Assembly: GCA_022616435.1 (NCBI GenBank)
Contig: JAKEET010000108.1
Span: forward strand, 1-64,000
Direction of reading: 5' to 3'
Length of the DNA: 64,000 bases
Source of the DNA: Gemmataceae bacterium
GTDB taxonomy: Bacteria > Planctomycetota > Planctomycetia > Gemmatales > Gemmataceae
Shown: positions 35,438 through 43,213 of the stretch, in pieces
How the letters are laid out: every line of letters starts with the position of its first letter
How positions within the stretch are numbered: the first letter of the stretch is position 1
Position numbers and translations under genes: made by a program
Notes under the pieces: generated by a model
The model's database searches: none
The model's input: the letters and a program-made list of their open reading frames with translations, nothing else
Told to the model about the DNA's origin: nothing

Positions 35438-35739
35438 TCATTCGTTTCCCTCGGTTTCCATCTCGTCCGCGTCGGCCACCATTTTCTTGATCATCTCGAT
35501 CTGTTTCTCAAATTCATTGGCTTCGCGATCGGAGAGGAGCGACTCGGCGTTCTGCTGCTTCTTCTCGAGCTCCGTGTAAAGGAACTTCACTTCGGTCGTC
35601 TTGCCGGCCAGCTGCTTGAGGGTTGTGTCTGGTTTGACTTCAAGCTGCTGTTTGATCTCTCCGACGCATCGCCGATCGCGACGATGAGCTCGTCCATCAG
35701 CTTGTTCGCCCCTTTGATGCTGTCGCGTAGTTTTCCCAT
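35438..35739 (-). pseudogene. small coiled-coil protein gene with a one-base frameshift
   Basis: A ~100-residue helical protein split across two frames. From ATG 35739 (good GAGGAG upstream) the frame reads MGKLRDSIKGANKLMDELIV AIGDASE; after codon 27 (about 35656-35661) the sense continues in another frame as IKQQLEVKPDTTLKQLAGKT and on through an acidic coiled coil to the stop at 35438. Inserting one G into GGAGAGATC would restore ASEEIKQQ. Either a real frameshift mutation or a sequencing error; nothing suggests a programmed slip site. The function is unknown. Confidence 0.7.
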
Positions 35740-35931
35740 GATCAACTCCTCTCCAGTTGAAGAACCATGACCGCAAACGAACTCATCTACCTTTGTCCGA
35801 GCAAAGGCAGAATTCCTCTGCAGGGTACCGTGATGAGCTCCGGTCGCCGAAAGACAATGCGACTTATTCGTAGGAATCGTCTCAAAAAAAACTCAAAGAG
35901 GGCAAGAAAGAAAGAGATGGGAACCTGAAAA

Positions 35932-35965
35932 CAGCGCCTCCCGGACTCGCGTCCGGAAGGCGCTG
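35932..35965 (-). terminator. Rho-independent terminator of the small lipoprotein gene
   Basis: Long hairpin: outer stem CAGCGCCT / AGGCGCTG and inner stem CCGGAC / GTCCGG around TCGC. On the minus strand it is followed by TGTTTTC. It lies about 70 bp after the stop of the lipoprotein gene at 36033. Confidence 0.85.
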
Positions 35966-36032
35966 GCCTGTCTCATCGGCTGTTGCCAAGGGGCCGATGC
36001 GTCAGTCGCGTTCTTGGGTCAGTCGCTCTCGA

Positions 36033-36467
36033 TCAGTCGCTCTTCCGCGAAGTCGGGACGGCGATCACGGCGTTGTTGCCGTCGGGCTGCGCCAGCGCCG
36101 TATCGACGCGGCCGAGCAGGTCGCTCACTTCGCCGCGGAACTTGCTGAGCTGGCCGTGCAGGTTGTCGCGTTCGGCGGTGCGGCTGGCGACCTGGATGCG
36201 GAGCTGATCGCGTTCCGCCGCGATCCCCTTCAGCTCGTCGACTTGCTTGCTCAGCTCGCTGCGCTGCGTCTCGAGCTGGCCGACCTTCTTGCGGAGCTGG
36301 TCGCCGGCCTGGACCACCACCTTGTAATCCTCTTCGAGCTTGAGGTAGCGGTTCTCCAGCTCGCGAATTTTGGTGTGGTAGGCGCCGTTCTTCTGATGGG
36401 TGCAGCCCCACAGACCCAGCGAGCAAAACATCATCACCACCAGAAACACGGTGCTGGCATTCTTCAT
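36033..36467 (-). CDS. coiled-coil lipoprotein
   Basis: A 144-residue lipoprotein: MKNASTVFLVVMMFCSLGLWGC with Cys at 22 in an LGLWGC lipobox. The rest is almost all coiled coil with heptads (KIRELENRYLKLEEDYKVVVQ, AGDQLRKKVGQLETQRSELSKQVDELKGIAAERDQL) and a short disordered tail. The start at 36467 has AAGGAG with ideal spacing; the upstream extension is rejected. It is likely an Lpp-like or periplasm-spanning envelope spacer. Confidence 0.85.
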   Translation of the reverse strand: MKNASTVFLVVMMFCSLGLWGCTHQKNGAYHTKIRELENRYLKLEEDYKVVVQAGDQLRKKVGQLETQRSELSKQVDELKGIAAERDQLRIQVASRTAERDNLHGQLSKFRGEVSDLLGRVDTALAQPDGNNAVIAVPTSRKSD

Positions 36468-37188
36468 GGCATGCTCCTTAAATCGCGGTGCTACGAGGAT
36501 GATCGACCGTACCGAACCGAGGCGTGACGAAACAAAGTGACCAGGAACCATCGCGACGGCGCGGCGCGTCGCGACCTCCATTCTTGCCCGGACTGCCCGC
36601 CACCCGCATTCGACAAACTTTATTTCGGCTGCCTGGTCCGTCGAACTTTATCCATCTCCGCCGGTTTCCACGACCGCCAAGGTCCGCGTCGGCCTCGTCA
36701 GAGGCTATGCGACAAAGGGATAAGACCCAGATCCGACCCCTCGGCCGAACGAACCTCTCGGCGATGTCGTCTGGAAGCCAGGCGAACTCCGAAAGCCAAA
36801 TTCCCGTTGAGGTTGCGGACCATTGCTGAATCTTGACGGTCGTTTTCCGTAGCATCGCGCATAAAGCTTTCCAAGAAAATGATTTGTGGATTTCTTCTCA
36901 CTGCGCATTTTTTGACCAGCGGCTGGGTCCGGGAGCGTGATGAACATAAGACACTCAAAATAAACAAGTTACGATCCACTTGACGTTGCCGGCGCCGTTT
37001 CTTCTCACGAAGCCAACGCTTCGTGAGATGAGATGAGAAGAAACGGCGCGTCTCTGTGCCGATTGTTCCGACTTTTCCACCTTTGCGATGAACAACGCCC
37101 CGGCCGCGCGCCGATTTATCCCGACGAGACCTGCGCTTTCGCGACCAACAATCCCCACGACGGCGAAACCGCACGAAAGGAGCTTGCC
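36468..37188. other. 721-bp intergenic region with a 16-bp inverted repeat
   Basis: Between divergent genes, with no convincing coding sequence. It is less GC-rich than the genes around it. At 36992-37049 a perfect 16-bp inverted repeat GCGCCGTTTCTTCTCA / TGAGAAGAAACGGCGC flanks an inner 8-bp hairpin TCACGAAG / CTTCGTGA (37005-37026). It is probably a dispersed palindromic element in the leader region of the next gene. Confidence 0.7.
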
Positions 37189-39036
37189 ATGAGGAAGGCC
37201 TCTACGATCCTGGCGACGACCTGCTGGGCGATGACCTGCTGGCTGGCCGGCGCCGGCCCGCTCTGGGCGCAAACCACCGTCGCCGCCATGCTGAGCATTC
37301 GGCCGAAGTTCGACGACGTGGCCGTCACCAACCCGACCGCGGACGAAGTCCGCGACTTGAAGGTCGCGGACGTCACCGACGGAGGCAAGAAAATCGGCTA
37401 CGCCCTCGTCGATGGCCGGAAGCAGCTCGTGCGCCGTTACGTGATGGGCAAAGGCGCCCCGCAGATCAACAACTGGTCGTTCTACAAGGACGGCGTCGAG
37501 GTCTTCCGGCAGATCGACTCGAACTTCGACGGCAAGGTGGACCAGTACCGCTGGCTGGGCACGGCCGGCCTCAAGTGGGGAGTCGACCGCGACCAGGACG
37601 GCAAGATCGACGTGTGGCACCTGATTTCGGCGGAGGAAGTCGCCCAGGAAGCGTTCCAGGCGCTGGCCACGCGCGATTTCGCCCGCCTCAAGGCGGTCTA
37701 CATCTCGAGCGAGGAGTTGAAGGACCTGGCCCTGCCGGCCGCCCTGGCCGCGAAGATCATGCAGGCGCAGCAAACGGCGCCCCAGAAATTCCAGCAGGCG
37801 CTCGCGAAGCAGGCCAACCTCGACCGGGCCACCTTCCTGCGCGTCGAGAGCGGCGCCCCGGGCTGCTGGCTCGCCGACGGTCTCGGCACGTCCAAAGACC
37901 TGATCAAGTACGTGTCGCGCTCGATCCTGTACGAGACCGCGGCCAAGCAGCACGACTGGTTCCTGACCGGCGAGATGATCCAGGTGGGCGCCGCCTGGCG
38001 GCTCGTCGACCTGACGCCCGAGGACGTGATCGCGGACAACCCGGTGCTCACCAAGCTGCTGGCGGAGCTTTCCGAGCTTGAGAAACAGATTTCGAGCACG
38101 CCGAACGCCGATCCGTCGAAGGCGAACCCTGCCCTGGCGGGCCTGTACGAGCAGCGGGCGGCGCTGGCGGAACGGATCGTCGCGGTCGCCGAGCCCAACG
38201 AGAAAGAGACGTGGTACAAGCAGGTCCTCGACAGCCTGTCGAGCGCCGTCATCGCCGGCAGCGAGCCGTCGAAGGGGCGGCTGGCGCTCTATCGCAAGCA
38301 GTTCGTCGAGAAGATGCCGGGGAGCAACCTGGCCGCGTACGCCGTCTACCGCGAGCTGTGGTCGCAGTTTGCCCCGAAGCTCGGCAGCGACCCGAAGGCC
38401 CAGGAAGCCTGGAACGAACAGCTCGCCAGGTTCGTCAAGGACTATCCGCAGGCCGACGACGCCGCGGACGCGCTGCACCAGCTCGGCATGAGCTGCGAGT
38501 TCGGCGGCGCCGACAAGGAAGCGGAAGCCGCCAAGTACTACCGCGCGATCTACACGAATTTCAAGGACCACCACCTGGCCGAATGGGCCCAGGGCGCGGA
38601 ACGCCGGCTCAAGCTCAAGGGCAATCCGCTGGAGCTGAGCGGCGTCCTGACCAACAACACGCCGTTCGACATCAATCAGCTCAAGGGCAAGCTGGCGGTG
38701 GTGGTCTACTGGGCGAGCCACACGACCAGCGGCCCCGCCGACTTCGCTCGCCTGAAACAAGCCCTCACCAGCCAGAAGGACGTGATCCTGGTGTGCGTCA
38801 ACCTGGACGCCAAGCTCGAGAGCGCCACGTCGTTTTTGGCCCAGCACCCGGTGCAGGCGTTTCACATCCTGCAAGCGCCGAAGGACAGCAGCGGCCTCCG
38901 GGGCGCGCTCGCCAATTACTATGGCATCAACGTGCTGCCGACCGTGTTCCTGGTCGGCCGCGACGGCCGCGTCATCAACGCGAAGCTGCAGATCAGCGAT
39001 CTGGAGGAGGCGCTGAAGAAGGCGACGCCGCAGTGA
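37189..39036 (+). CDS. secreted protein with redox-inactive thioredoxin-like domain
   Basis: A 615-residue secreted protein (signal peptide MRKASTILATTCWAMTCWLAGAGPLWAQ; AAAGGAG seven bases before the ATG). The middle is helical and TPR-like, ending with FGGADKEAEAAKYYRAIYTNFKDHHLAEWAQGAERRLKLKG. The C-terminal ~130 residues are a TlpA/AhpC-type thioredoxin fold (LKGKLAVVVYWASHTTSGPADFARLKQAL ... YYGINVLPTVFLVGRDGRVI). The position of CxxC reads SHTT, so both active cysteines are missing; the cis-Pro (LPT) remains. It is likely a binding or scaffold module rather than a thiol oxidoreductase. Confidence 0.88.
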   Translation: MRKASTILATTCWAMTCWLAGAGPLWAQTTVAAMLSIRPKFDDVAVTNPTADEVRDLKVADVTDGGKKIGYALVDGRKQLVRRYVMGKGAPQINNWSFYKDGVEVFRQIDSNFDGKVDQYRWLGTAGLKWGVDRDQDGKIDVWHLISAEEVAQEAFQALATRDFARLKAVYISSEELKDLALPAALAAKIMQAQQTAPQKFQQALAKQANLDRATFLRVESGAPGCWLADGLGTSKDLIKYVSRSILYETAAKQHDWFLTGEMIQVGAAWRLVDLTPEDVIADNPVLTKLLAELSELEKQISSTPNADPSKANPALAGLYEQRAALAERIVAVAEPNEKETWYKQVLDSLSSAVIAGSEPSKGRLALYRKQFVEKMPGSNLAAYAVYRELWSQFAPKLGSDPKAQEAWNEQLARFVKDYPQADDAADALHQLGMSCEFGGADKEAEAAKYYRAIYTNFKDHHLAEWAQGAERRLKLKGNPLELSGVLTNNTPFDINQLKGKLAVVVYWASHTTSGPADFARLKQALTSQKDVILVCVNLDAKLESATSFLAQHPVQAFHILQAPKDSSGLRGALANYYGINVLPTVFLVGRDGRVINAKLQISDLEEALKKATPQ

Positions 39037-39040
39037 GCGT

Positions 39041-39646
39041 CTACTCGGTCACCAGCACCTTGGGCCGGCGCAGCATGAACTCGGGCTGCTGGCTGGCGTA
39101 GCCGCGCTGGACCTGCTCGGCGACGCGCAGGGCGTCCATCCCTTCCAGGCGCTTGACGCCGACGCGCTCGTGCAGCGCCGGGTTGTACGGCGTTCCCACG
39201 GCCGCATCGTACGGATGGATCCCGAACTTCCGCAGGGCGTCCTGCACCTTGCGGTTCTGGATCTCGATGGCGCTCATCCAGCGCTCGACGGCGTCGCCCT
39301 CCGGCCCGGCGCCGGCGAGCGCCGGCTTGGCGGCAACGATGTGGTCGAGCTCGATCGCCAGGTCGAGCAGCTCGTTCAGCAGGCTCAGGCTGAACTTCTT
39401 CTCGCCGACCATCTCCTGGCGCATCTGCTGGTAGGCCTTCTGCGTCTCGGCGGCAAAGGTGTTGAAGCTCGATTGCAGCGAATCGCGGGCCCGGTTCAGC
39501 GTCTGCTCGAACAGCTTGTGCTGCCGCTCGTTCTTCTCGCGCAGGCCGATGAAGGCCTCGAACAGCCGATACACCGACGACATGCCGAGGGTCGGCGCCT
39601 CGGCATCGTTGGTCAACGCGAGCGGGTTCTTGAAATCGTCGTTCAT
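39041..39646 (-). CDS. grpE: GrpE-like nucleotide exchange factor
   Basis: A 201-residue GrpE-type protein, which exchanges ADP for ATP on DnaK/Hsp70. A long helical N-terminal part (FIGLREKNERQHKLFEQTLNRARDSLQSSFNTFAAETQKAYQQM) corresponds to the GrpE dimer helices. The C-terminal beta-wing matches GrpE: GIHPYDAAVGTPYNPALHERVGV, then GYASQQPEFMLRRPKVLV. It is divergent and could be a paralogue. It is the last gene of a cluster with a J-domain-like protein and TPR proteins; no DnaK gene is in the window. Confidence 0.75.
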   Translation of the reverse strand: MNDDFKNPLALTNDAEAPTLGMSSVYRLFEAFIGLREKNERQHKLFEQTLNRARDSLQSSFNTFAAETQKAYQQMRQEMVGEKKFSLSLLNELLDLAIELDHIVAAKPALAGAGPEGDAVERWMSAIEIQNRKVQDALRKFGIHPYDAAVGTPYNPALHERVGVKRLEGMDALRVAEQVQRGYASQQPEFMLRRPKVLVTE

Positions 39647-39657
39647 GGGGTAAGACG

Positions 39658-39795
39658 GGGTCAGGAGTCAGGAGTCAGTTGCGACTCATCATGATTATGG
39701 GTGACGGACGCGCCATAATCCATGTTTTTGTTGCCCGACGCACGTTTCTGCTGGCCTGACTTGACGGTCGTGTCGCGCCTGACCCCTGACCGCTG
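39658..39795. repeat. heptamer repeats (GGTCAGGAGTCAG and TGACCCC types)
   Basis: Short 7-bp repeat stretches at 39658-39681 and, inverted, at about 39777-39795, next to the larger inverted-repeat element that follows. Same family as at 12393-12483. Confidence 0.7.
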
Positions 39796-39894
39796 AGAGT
39801 TTGTGAAAAAATGGGGACAGGCACCGGCCTCGTCCAGAATCGCGGGATTTCTCGAGGGATGGCCGGTGCCAGTCCCCATTTTTTCACAAACTCT
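39796..39894. mobile_element. 99-bp element with 34-bp near-perfect inverted repeats
   Basis: Left arm 39796-39829 and right arm 39861-39894 are inverted copies over 34 bp with a single mismatch (AGAGTTTGTGAAAAAATGGG, then GACAGGCACCGGCC against GACTGGCACCGGCC). The 31-bp centre is unique. It has the architecture of a MITE or REP/BIME unit; no transposase is encoded. It ends three bases before the stop codon of the J-like gene. Confidence 0.85.
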
Positions 39895-39897
39895 GCC

Positions 39898-40398
39898 CTA
39901 CACACTCACCGCCCACGGGTCCACCGGCGGCTTGACCGCCTGTTCGAGGATCAGTTTCGCCGCGGGGATTTCGCGCGGGATCTCCGGCAGGGGAATCTGG
40001 GCGCGAACCTCGGCGGCGTCCGGGGCCGGCGTGGGCGGCGCGTACTCGCTCAGGTTCTTCTCCACGTCGAGCGGCTTGCACCCCGACGTCGCCCGGCTCT
40101 TGCCCTGATGACGGTCGCGCAGCTTCCGCAGCAGGCCGTCGGTCGTGTCGATGTTGAAGCTGACGGCGTCGGCGCGGACGCGGCGTTCCGGGTCGTTGAT
40201 GATCTCGCGCGCCCAGTTGAGGTCCTCCAGCGGAATGCGGAACTGGTTCTTCCGCGCCCAGATGAGCCGCTGCGCCCAGGCCGCCTCGATCACGTCCTTG
40301 GGCGCGTCCTTCTCCACGCCCAGGATGAGAAACGGCCCGACCTGCTGCCGCGGCAGCGACGCGAGCTGCAACACCATCGGTTGTTCGGGCTGGCTCAT
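39898..40398 (-). CDS. J-domain-like protein lacking HPD
   Basis: A 166-residue protein with a J-domain-like fold at about 22-80: FLILGVEKDAPKDVIEAAWAQRL, IPLEDLNWAREIINDPERRVRAD. These match the helix I, helix II and helix III/IV signatures of DnaJ domains, but the HPD tripeptide between helices II and III is absent (WARKNQFRIPLED), so normal Hsp70 ATPase stimulation is unlikely. The rest is Pro-rich. GAGGA precedes the ATG at 40398. It lies between a TPR gene and the GrpE-like gene on the same strand. Confidence 0.72.
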   Translation of the reverse strand: MSQPEQPMVLQLASLPRQQVGPFLILGVEKDAPKDVIEAAWAQRLIWARKNQFRIPLEDLNWAREIINDPERRVRADAVSFNIDTTDGLLRKLRDRHQGKSRATSGCKPLDVEKNLSEYAPPTPAPDAAEVRAQIPLPEIPREIPAAKLILEQAVKPPVDPWAVSV

Positions 40399-40485
40399 CG
40401 TACGATTCCTCGATTCGTTTCGCGCTCGCGTCACCACCGCCATTCGCGCGGCGGCATTCCGCGAACGCTAAGCGGCAAGCCGCGT

Positions 40486-42180
40486 TCACGATCCCAGCGT
40501 GTGGCACTGATCGATCTTGCGGTCGCAATGGGCGATCAGGCGGTTCAGGTCGCGGCGCAGGTCGTCGTGGGTGATCTGCGCCAGGCATTTCTGGGCGACG
40601 CGCCGCAGGTAGACGAACTGGTCCTCCAGGTCGCGCATGATGTCGCGCACCACCGGCCAGTTGATCTGGTAGCTCGGCAGCCGCCGCATCTGATCGACCA
40701 CCTTGTTCACCTGGGCGGTGTGCTGATCGGCGCAGCGCTCCAGGGCCGGCACCAGGTTTTGCAGCGCCGCCGTGCCGCGCTCTTCAACGCGGAGGTCGCC
40801 CGGGTACTTCTGCAGGATGCGGCGCAGGTCGCCGAGCAGCCGCTCGACTTCCTCCACCGAACGCAGCTCGCGCACCTCCAGGTCGAACAGCTCGACCTGC
40901 GGGTCGTTGGGCCGCACTTCGCGGAGCCGGCGCAGGATCTTGCGGGCGTCCTCGGAGCGCTTGAGCTGCGTGAACAGGTGGAACAATCGTTCCAGCGTGT
41001 CGTAATCGTTGGGCCGGATGCGGTGGGCGCGCTGCAGGCAGCCGAGGGCGCTGGTCCAGCGCTCCACCTTGCTGAACTGCTCCGCCAGCCGCGTCAGGCA
41101 TTCGAAGGCCAGGCTCGGCAAATAGTCGGCAGGCTGGGAGCGGCTGAAGTTCTGCTCCAGGGCGTCGAGGTACCGCAGCCAGTGCGGCTCGGCCTTGTCG
41201 AGGCGATTCTGCAATTCGTACGTCAGGGCCAGGTTCTGTTCCAGCCAGGCGGCCAGCGGAACGCCGTGGCCGTTGAAGAACCGCTGCATCCGCTCTTGCG
41301 TGCCGGTGTGCTGGACTTCGCGATGGTAGATTTCCTGGGCCGTGCGGAACGCCTGCAGGCCGCGATCGAAATCCTGCAGCATGTTGGCGGACACGCCGAT
41401 CATCTGGTACATGACGAGCTGATAGAAGCCGTCGAGCCGCGCGGCGCCCGCCTCGGTCCGGCGCCGCAACCCGCCCAGCAGGTCATCGGCCTCGCTCCAT
41501 TCGCAGCGGTCCAGGTGCGACTTGGCCTGCACGAGCGCCACGCCGAAATACGCCGCGTGGGCCTGATCGCTGCGCGGGCGCAACGCGACCAGCTTGGCGA
41601 GGAGCGAAAAGGTGACGTCGAACTGGTTGAGGCCGGCGAGCAGATCGAGCAGCCGGGCTTCCTCGTCGCCGGTCATGCCGCCGAATAACATGGGAGCTTC
41701 GAGCCCCTCGGTGCTGGGGGCGGCGCCCGGCGCCGCGGCGAGCATGAGCACGCGCAGCAGCGTCAGCAAGCGCTGGTCGCCCGGCGACGGCGCCAGGTGC
41801 AGCACGCGTGGAATCAGCTCGGCGCATTCGTTGGCCTGGCCCAGACACAAGCGGGTCAAGAGCAGGTTGTACGCCGCCGGCCACGACTCTGCGAACTTCT
41901 CCCAGGAGCGCGTGAATTCCTCGGCGGCCTGGGCAAAGTCCTTGTCGTGGAAGGCCAGCACGCCGCGCTGCAGCAGCACGTTGGCGTCCGGGTTGGCGAT
42001 CTTGGCGAGGACTTGCCGCGCGTCCGCGGTGCGGCCGAGATGCTTGTAGCTCATCGCCAGCAGATACGCGGCCTGGGAGTCCTGGTTGCCGGCGCGCACC
42101 GATTGTTCCAGCAACCGGGCCGCCTCGGTCCAGTCGGTGACCAGGACGACCGCTTCAGGAATATCGAGAACATCCGCCAT
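40486..42180 (-). CDS. TPR-repeat cytoplasmic protein
   Basis: A 564-residue protein of helical TPR-type repeats, e.g. AAYLLAMSYKHLGRTADARQVLAKI, RGVLAFHDKDFAQAAEEFTRSW, and ALGCLQRAHRIRPNDYDTLERLFHLFTQLKRSEDARKIL. No signal peptide or catalytic motif. The C-terminal ~120 residues are helical without clear repeats. TPR proteins are scaffolds; position next to J-like and GrpE-like genes suggests a chaperone-related role (inference). Confidence 0.85.
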   Translation of the reverse strand: MADVLDIPEAVVLVTDWTEAARLLEQSVRAGNQDSQAAYLLAMSYKHLGRTADARQVLAKIANPDANVLLQRGVLAFHDKDFAQAAEEFTRSWEKFAESWPAAYNLLLTRLCLGQANECAELIPRVLHLAPSPGDQRLLTLLRVLMLAAAPGAAPSTEGLEAPMLFGGMTGDEEARLLDLLAGLNQFDVTFSLLAKLVALRPRSDQAHAAYFGVALVQAKSHLDRCEWSEADDLLGGLRRRTEAGAARLDGFYQLVMYQMIGVSANMLQDFDRGLQAFRTAQEIYHREVQHTGTQERMQRFFNGHGVPLAAWLEQNLALTYELQNRLDKAEPHWLRYLDALEQNFSRSQPADYLPSLAFECLTRLAEQFSKVERWTSALGCLQRAHRIRPNDYDTLERLFHLFTQLKRSEDARKILRRLREVRPNDPQVELFDLEVRELRSVEEVERLLGDLRRILQKYPGDLRVEERGTAALQNLVPALERCADQHTAQVNKVVDQMRRLPSYQINWPVVRDIMRDLEDQFVYLRRVAQKCLAQITHDDLRRDLNRLIAHCDRKIDQCHTLGS

Positions 42181-42361
42181 GACACGAGTATGGTAGGCGC
42201 CGCGAGCCGAGCGGCATCCCGCCGGCGTGATCGACGCGCTCGCTGGCTGCGGCTGCTGCCGCCATGCGCGTCACGTGAGATCGACAGCGATTATAGCAGA
42301 GGGAGTGGAGTCGATGCTTTGAGATTCCGTTTTGGCATCTCAACGGAGCAGCCGATTCTGC

Positions 42362-43159
42362 TCAGCTCCGGCGACGCGTGCTACGTTTGTTCTTCGCCGC
42401 GCGCCGCATCGCCCAGCGTGCCGATTCAGGGTCCAACGGCGCCACAGGCGGCTTGGCGTACGGCAGCGAGCGGGCGTAGCGGCCGCGCTGGTAGGTCACA
42501 CGAAACACCTTGGCCAGATCGACATGGATATCGGCGTCCGGGGCCTTGAGCGGAATCGGAATGGTCGGCAGCGGGTCGCGCACGGTCCAGCAGTAGACCG
42601 CGCAATCCGGCCGATTGTCGACACGGGACAAGAGGGCATAGTAATCGCCCGCCGGCAGCGGCTGGGCGTGCGGCAAGCGTCGGCCGCCCACGAGGAGATC
42701 GAGTTCGACCAGATGGACGTTCTGTGTCAAGATGGTCTTGCGCTTGCTGCGGTGTTGCTCGAAACCGTCCCCCGTCTTGCTGAAGGGCGACAACATCTCC
42801 AGTACGGCAACGAGCGTGCGCTCGGGGCGATGCAGGATTTCGATCCGCGCTTGCCGGACCTCGTCGAGATATTCGTGCGGAATGGTCACGGGCTCCAACA
42901 GCATCGTGCCGCGCCCGTTCGGTCTTGAACGCGTTGTCCGCCGCGGCCCTCGGCTGACGGCGACGTCCGGATAGACGAGGCGAACTACCGCCGGCGACAG
43001 TTGCACGAGGTTGACGCTTTCATCCAGACGCGCGTCGTAATTGCCGGGCAGCGCGTCCGCGACCGCCTCGCACCAGCAATCGAGAAAGCGATGGTGGAAA
43101 TCGGCCCAAAAGGCCGGATCTTCGAGATATGGATCCATGCCGGGGAAGGGACTGGACAT
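42362..43159 (-). CDS. DUF4058 family protein
   Basis: A 265-residue DUF4058 protein, recognised by the opening SPFPGMDPYLEDPAFWADFHHRF and by LEMLSPFSKTGDGFEQHRSKR, LVELDLLVGG and LPAGDYYALLSR. The family is common in planctomycetes and cyanobacteria and has no known function; the core resembles nuclease-like folds in layout, but I see no proven active site. It sits between two TPR genes on the same strand. Confidence 0.9.
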   Translation of the reverse strand: MSSPFPGMDPYLEDPAFWADFHHRFLDCWCEAVADALPGNYDARLDESVNLVQLSPAVVRLVYPDVAVSRGPRRTTRSRPNGRGTMLLEPVTIPHEYLDEVRQARIEILHRPERTLVAVLEMLSPFSKTGDGFEQHRSKRKTILTQNVHLVELDLLVGGRRLPHAQPLPAGDYYALLSRVDNRPDCAVYCWTVRDPLPTIPIPLKAPDADIHVDLAKVFRVTYQRGRYARSLPYAKPPVAPLDPESARWAMRRAAKNKRSTRRRS

Positions 43160-43175
43160 TGCATCGCCTCGTTGA

Positions 43176-43213
43176 CGCCGCCTGTTACGCCGCCGCCTGT
43201 TACGCCGCCGCTG
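43176..43213. repeat. short tandem repeat CTGTTACGCCGCC
   Basis: About three imperfect copies of a 12-15-bp unit (CTGTTACGCCGCC) between the stop of the TPR gene and the start of the DUF4058 gene. The stop codon of the TPR gene lies inside the last copy. Confidence 0.65.

Noticed and set aside
35656..35662. Programmed ribosomal frameshift in the small coiled-coil gene
   Set aside because: No slippery heptamer or following stem-loop; a missing base explains it more simply.
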